From Natronobiforma cellulositropha (GTDB taxonomy: Archaea > Halobacteriota > Halobacteria > Halobacteriales > Natrialbaceae): a DNA stretch of 64,000 nt. A program made the position numbers and the translations under genes. Numbering within the stretch: the stretch's first letter is position 1; each line of letters begins with the position of its first letter. The notes under the pieces are model-generated. The model was not told the origin of the DNA, made no database searches, and saw only the letters and a program-made list of their open reading frames with translations. The stretch covers positions 178,856 to 242,855 of the forward strand of contig NZ_JANZXN010000030.1 of NCBI RefSeq assembly GCF_025629245.1, in the 5' to 3' direction. Below are positions 61,124-64,000 of this stretch, piece after piece.

Positions 61124-62116
61124 ATGGAACGAATCTCGTTGGCGAACGCCGCGTTCGAAGGCAACAACAACGCCTACCTCTTCGCGGACGGGCCGGAGAC
61201 GGTGCTCGTCGATACGGGCGACTCGACGAACGCGACGGCGAGCGCGCTCGCTTCGGCGCTCGCCGACCACGGCGTGACGTTCGCCGACATCGACCGTATC
61301 TTCCTCACTCACTGGCACGGTGACCACTCCGGTCTCGCCGGAGAGATCCAGGCCGAGAGTGGCGCGTCCGTCCACGTCCACGCAGCGGACGCCCCGCTCG
61401 TCGAGTACGACGAGGAGACGGCCGTGCGGGCCGACCGGCTCAAACGCCAGCGGTTCGACGAGTGGGCGATCCCGGCCGAGAAACAGGAGCGCCTCTTCGA
61501 GCGGATCACGGGGTTCGACACGACGCGTCCCGTTCCCACCGTCACCACGTTCGAAGACGGCGACACGTTCTCGGTCAACGGCTCGGAACTCCGCGTCGTT
61601 CACGCGCCCGGACACGCCGCGGGAGCGTGCATCTTCGACGTGGCTGTCGACGGCCGGCTCGAGGCGTTCACCGGTGACGCCTTGCTGCCGGTCTATACGC
61701 CGAACGTCGGTGGTGCAGACCTCCGCGTCGACCGCCCCCTTGAGAAGTATCTCGGTGCGCTCGAGCACATCACCGACGCGGGCTACGACCGGGCCTGGCC
61801 CGGCCACCGAGACCCCATCGACGATCCGGCCGCTCGCGCCGAGTCCATCGCCCGCCACCACGAGACGCGCGCCTACCGCGTCCTCCAGGTGCTCCGTGAA
61901 CACGGTCCCTCCAACGTCTGGCGCGTCAGTGGCGCCCTGTTCGGCGAACTCGAGGGCATCCACATCCTTCACGGTCCCGGCGAGGCGTTCGCACACCTCG
62001 ATCACCTCGAGCGCGAGGGCGTGGTCAGCCGCGACGGGCAGGTCTACCGCCTCGAGCAGGGAGTCGCGTCGACGCTCGACGACCTCGACGAGGAGCGGTG
62101 GCCGCTGGTGTCATGA
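61124..62116 (+). CDS. MBL-fold hydrolase with C-terminal winged-helix-like domain
   Basis: The 330-residue protein has the complete metal motif THWHGDHSG (His63, His65, Asp67, His68), HAPGHAAGACIF, TGDALLP and WPGHRDPI, a metallo-beta-lactamase fold of the glyoxalase-II/LACTB2 type. The C-terminal 80 residues (YRVLQVLREHGPSNVWRVS, LDHLEREGVVSRDGQVYRL) look like the LACTB2 winged-helix domain. Likely a cytoplasmic thioester or phosphodiester hydrolase. Start set at the ATG at 61124. Confidence 0.9.
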   Translation: MERISLANAAFEGNNNAYLFADGPETVLVDTGDSTNATASALASALADHGVTFADIDRIFLTHWHGDHSGLAGEIQAESGASVHVHAADAPLVEYDEETAVRADRLKRQRFDEWAIPAEKQERLFERITGFDTTRPVPTVTTFEDGDTFSVNGSELRVVHAPGHAAGACIFDVAVDGRLEAFTGDALLPVYTPNVGGADLRVDRPLEKYLGALEHITDAGYDRAWPGHRDPIDDPAARAESIARHHETRAYRVLQVLREHGPSNVWRVSGALFGELEGIHILHGPGEAFAHLDHLEREGVVSRDGQVYRLEQGVASTLDDLDEERWPLVS

Positions 62117-62150
62117 CATCCTCCCCGCCGTGAACGGCGGGACTCTCTCG
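62117..62150. mobile_element. Hairpin resembling an IS200/IS605-type element end
   Basis: Directly after the stop codon: GACATCCTCCCCGCCGTGAA followed by CGGCGGGAC. The hairpin CCCGCCG-TGAA-CGGCGGG occupies 62124-62141. The flank GACATCCTCCCCGCC matches the right end common to IS200/IS605/IS1341-type elements in haloarchaea and bacteria. No tnpA or tnpB gene is present, so it would be a relic, or it is simply a terminator hairpin. Confidence 0.45.
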
Positions 62151-62174
62151 CTGTAGGTCGGTGCACGTGCGGTG

Positions 62175-62225
62175 GTTCACCGGGGAACACCTGGTGTCCC
62201 ATATCAAATCTGGTGACTTATAATT
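62175..62225 (+). promoter_or_regulatory. Promoter and inverted-repeat operator of the acyl-CoA ligase gene
   Basis: TTATAATT at 62218-62225 is a TATA box about 31-38 bp before the GTG at 62256. Just upstream (62175-62200) is GTTCACCGGGGAACACCTGG followed by TGTCCC, with opposed arms GGAACACC/GGTGTCC. It may be an operator; it also recalls an origin box with extra bases. Confidence 0.5.
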
Positions 62226-62255
62226 CACATTAAGAATAAGTGTGCTGTCGGTGTT

Positions 62256-63956
62256 GTGACGAACGTGACCCGACCTCTCAATCCGACGGCAGACGGAACT
62301 GAGCGACCGAACACCACGATTACCGTCGATGCGCTCGTAGACAGTGGAAACGAGGTGTTCGGTACGCCAGAACTCCACTATCCGAAGCGCATCAACGCGG
62401 CAGACGTGATGGTGGACGACCACGTACGCGGCGGACGAGGTGACTCCGTCGCCATCTACTTCGAGGACGAGGAAATTACGTACGGAGAGTTACACGAGCG
62501 GACGAACCGGCTCGGAAACGCTCTCCGAGACCTCGGCGTCAGGCCGGGGAACCGCGTCTTCGTTCGCTTCCCGAACCGGCCGGAGTACGTCGTCGCCTGT
62601 CTCGCCATCCAGAAGGTGGGGGCGATTCCGGTGCCGTCGATGAAACTCCTCCAGACGACAGAAGTCGAGTACGTCCTCAACGACTCGGGCGCGCGCTTCG
62701 CCGTCGTCTACGAGGACCTGCTCGGCCCGGTCGAAGAAGCCGACGCCGCCGGTCTCGAGGAGGTACTCGTCGTCGAGACGTCGGATACAGATCACGACTA
62801 CCTCTCGTACGCGGACGTCGTCGACGGCCAGTCGACTGCGCTGTCCGTACAGGACACCCACCGCGACGACTTCGCACTCCTGGCGTACACGAGCGGGACG
62901 ACCGGCCAGCCGAAAGGGACCGTCCACACGCACCGACAACTGCTCTCGATTACCGACGCCTACGCGCGCAACTGTCTCGAGCCGACCGCAGACGACGTCT
63001 TCGGCGGGAACCCACCGATCGCGTTCACGTTCGGCTACGGCCTGCTGGTCGCCTTCCCGTTCCGTTTCGGTGCCAGTACGTGTCTCGTCGAGGACCAGAC
63101 GCCGGAGGCACTGCTCGAGGCGGTCGACGAGTACGGAATCTCGATCATCGGCTCCGTTCCGACGGCGTACAACCAGATGCTCGCGCTCGACGCGGAGACG
63201 ACCTACGATCTCTCCTCGCTGCGAACCGGCATCAGCGCCGGTGAGCCACTGCCCTCGGATACGTACGACCGCGTCCTCGAGGAGTTCGGTATCGAACTCC
63301 TCGACGGAATCGGGACGACCGAGATGCTCCACATCTTCATCAGCGACCGAGCCAGCGACGAGGTCGATCCGACGGCGACCGGCTATCCGGTTCCGGGCTA
63401 CGAGTGTAAAGTTGCAGATCCCGAGACGGGTGAAGAACTCGACCGCGGCGAGCCAGGTGTGCTGATGGTTCGCGGACCGACCACCGTCTCCTACTGGAAC
63501 CGCTCGGACAAACAGCTAGAGGCGGTCCACGACGGCTGGTCGATTCCCGGAGACATCTTCGTCCACCGTGAGGATGGACGGTTCGTCCACCAGTCGAGAC
63601 GCGACGACCTGATCATCACCAGCGGATACAACGTTCCCGGCCCACAGGTCGAGGAGGTCTTACAGGAACTCGACACCGTTCGCGAGTCGGCGGTCGTCGC
63701 CAGTCCCGACGAGATCCGCGGAACGATCGTCAAAGCGTTCGTCGTCCTCGCCGACGGCACCGAGGCGAGCGAGGACCTCACCGACCGCCTCCAGACGTAC
63801 GTGAAGGGGCAGATCGCACCCTACAAGTACCCTCGAGAGATCGAGTACGTCGACGACCTCCCGATGACCGAATCCGGGAAGATTCAGCGCGCGAAGCTTC
63901 GAGAACGCGAGTACGGTGACGATGGCGACAGTCAATCTCCGTTGATCGCCGACTGA
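62256..63956 (+). CDS. AMP-dependent acyl-CoA synthetase (aryl/benzoate-CoA ligase-like)
   Basis: The 566-residue ANL-family enzyme with a GTG start has the AMP-binding P-loop LLAYTSGTTGQPKGT near 211-225, the A5 motif LLDGIGTTEMLHIFIS, A7/A8 GWSIPGDIFVHREDGRF and RRDDLIITSGYNV, and the catalytic lysine in MTESGKIQRAKL. The pattern resembles 2-aminobenzoate- or benzoate-CoA ligases more than acetyl-CoA synthetase. The first 40 residues include PKRINAADVMVDDHV. It activates an aromatic or short-chain acid; the substrate is unknown. The window ends 44 bp after its stop. Confidence 0.92.
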   Translation: MTNVTRPLNPTADGTERPNTTITVDALVDSGNEVFGTPELHYPKRINAADVMVDDHVRGGRGDSVAIYFEDEEITYGELHERTNRLGNALRDLGVRPGNRVFVRFPNRPEYVVACLAIQKVGAIPVPSMKLLQTTEVEYVLNDSGARFAVVYEDLLGPVEEADAAGLEEVLVVETSDTDHDYLSYADVVDGQSTALSVQDTHRDDFALLAYTSGTTGQPKGTVHTHRQLLSITDAYARNCLEPTADDVFGGNPPIAFTFGYGLLVAFPFRFGASTCLVEDQTPEALLEAVDEYGISIIGSVPTAYNQMLALDAETTYDLSSLRTGISAGEPLPSDTYDRVLEEFGIELLDGIGTTEMLHIFISDRASDEVDPTATGYPVPGYECKVADPETGEELDRGEPGVLMVRGPTTVSYWNRSDKQLEAVHDGWSIPGDIFVHREDGRFVHQSRRDDLIITSGYNVPGPQVEEVLQELDTVRESAVVASPDEIRGTIVKAFVVLADGTEASEDLTDRLQTYVKGQIAPYKYPREIEYVDDLPMTESGKIQRAKLREREYGDDGDSQSPLIAD

Positions 63957-64000
63957 CCGGCCACCGGTTCTCACCGGGGGTCCACACGTAGGTAGCGACT

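Overview
The window is haloarchaeal chromosomal (or large replicon) DNA. The evidence is high GC, strongly acidic proteins, leaderless-looking genes with a TATA-like element about 25-35 bp before the start codon, Tat-dependent lipoproteins, HalOD1 and Bat/HTH_10 proteins, and an Orc1/Cdc6 replication initiator. The very frequent hexamer CTCGAG is typical of Natrialbaceae-like genomes, but that placement is only a guess. I saw no rRNA, tRNA, CRISPR array or intact transposase gene.

Layout. 0-7.7 kb: a minus-strand, translationally coupled dipeptide/oligopeptide ABC importer operon (binding protein, two permeases, two ATPases) ending in a MATE exporter, with a divergent isochorismatase-family hydrolase. 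9.4-13.2 kb: alpha/beta hydrolase, MBL-fold hydrolase, FMN reductase, AI-2E-type permease. 13.3-20.5 kb: DNA-handling genes (XPB-like helicase, ParA with a small partner, HerA/DUF87-type ATPase) around a roughly 1.1 kb array of degenerate 9-bp repeats next to parA. 20.5-24.5 kb: DegT-like aminotransferase, alkaline-phosphatase-superfamily enzyme and FemAB/CelD-like acyltransferase, suggestive of surface glycan work. 24.5-31.2 kb: two small winged-helix regulators, then the amino-sugar genes GlmM, GlmU-like and GlmS, with a zinc-finger protein and a HalOD1 protein between them.

31-41 kb: two Bat/HTH_10 regulators, a His/Asp-rich metal-binding lipoprotein, and a replication origin. An orc1/cdc6 gene (38830-40035) is surrounded by eleven good copies and one weak copy of a 20-bp element, TTTCACCGGAAACNNGGTGT, that I read as origin recognition boxes. 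They lie in opposing orientations around an AT-rich stretch and a 33-bp polypyrimidine minisatellite. One good copy lies 8.5 kb away at 48.7 kb, and long-spacer variants lie at 31.6 kb.

41.8-50.9 kb: trehalose synthesis (OtsA, OtsB), a winged-helix regulator, a membrane protein, a matrixin-like protease, a Pit phosphate transporter, an MTH865-like protein, a membrane protein and a ribbon-helix-helix regulator. 51-64 kb: cobalamin genes (CobQ, cob(I)alamin adenosyltransferase) with an ABC exporter pair between them, an SPW protein, a thiol/redox operon (DoxX, DsbA-like, Xi-class GST), an MBL hydrolase, a hairpin resembling an IS200/IS605-type end, and an AMP-dependent acyl-CoA ligase.

The most notable structures are the origin with its dyad-type boxes and the 9-bp repeat array beside parA. 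The 9-bp unit recurs inside the coding linkers of the XPB-like helicase and the His-rich lipoprotein.
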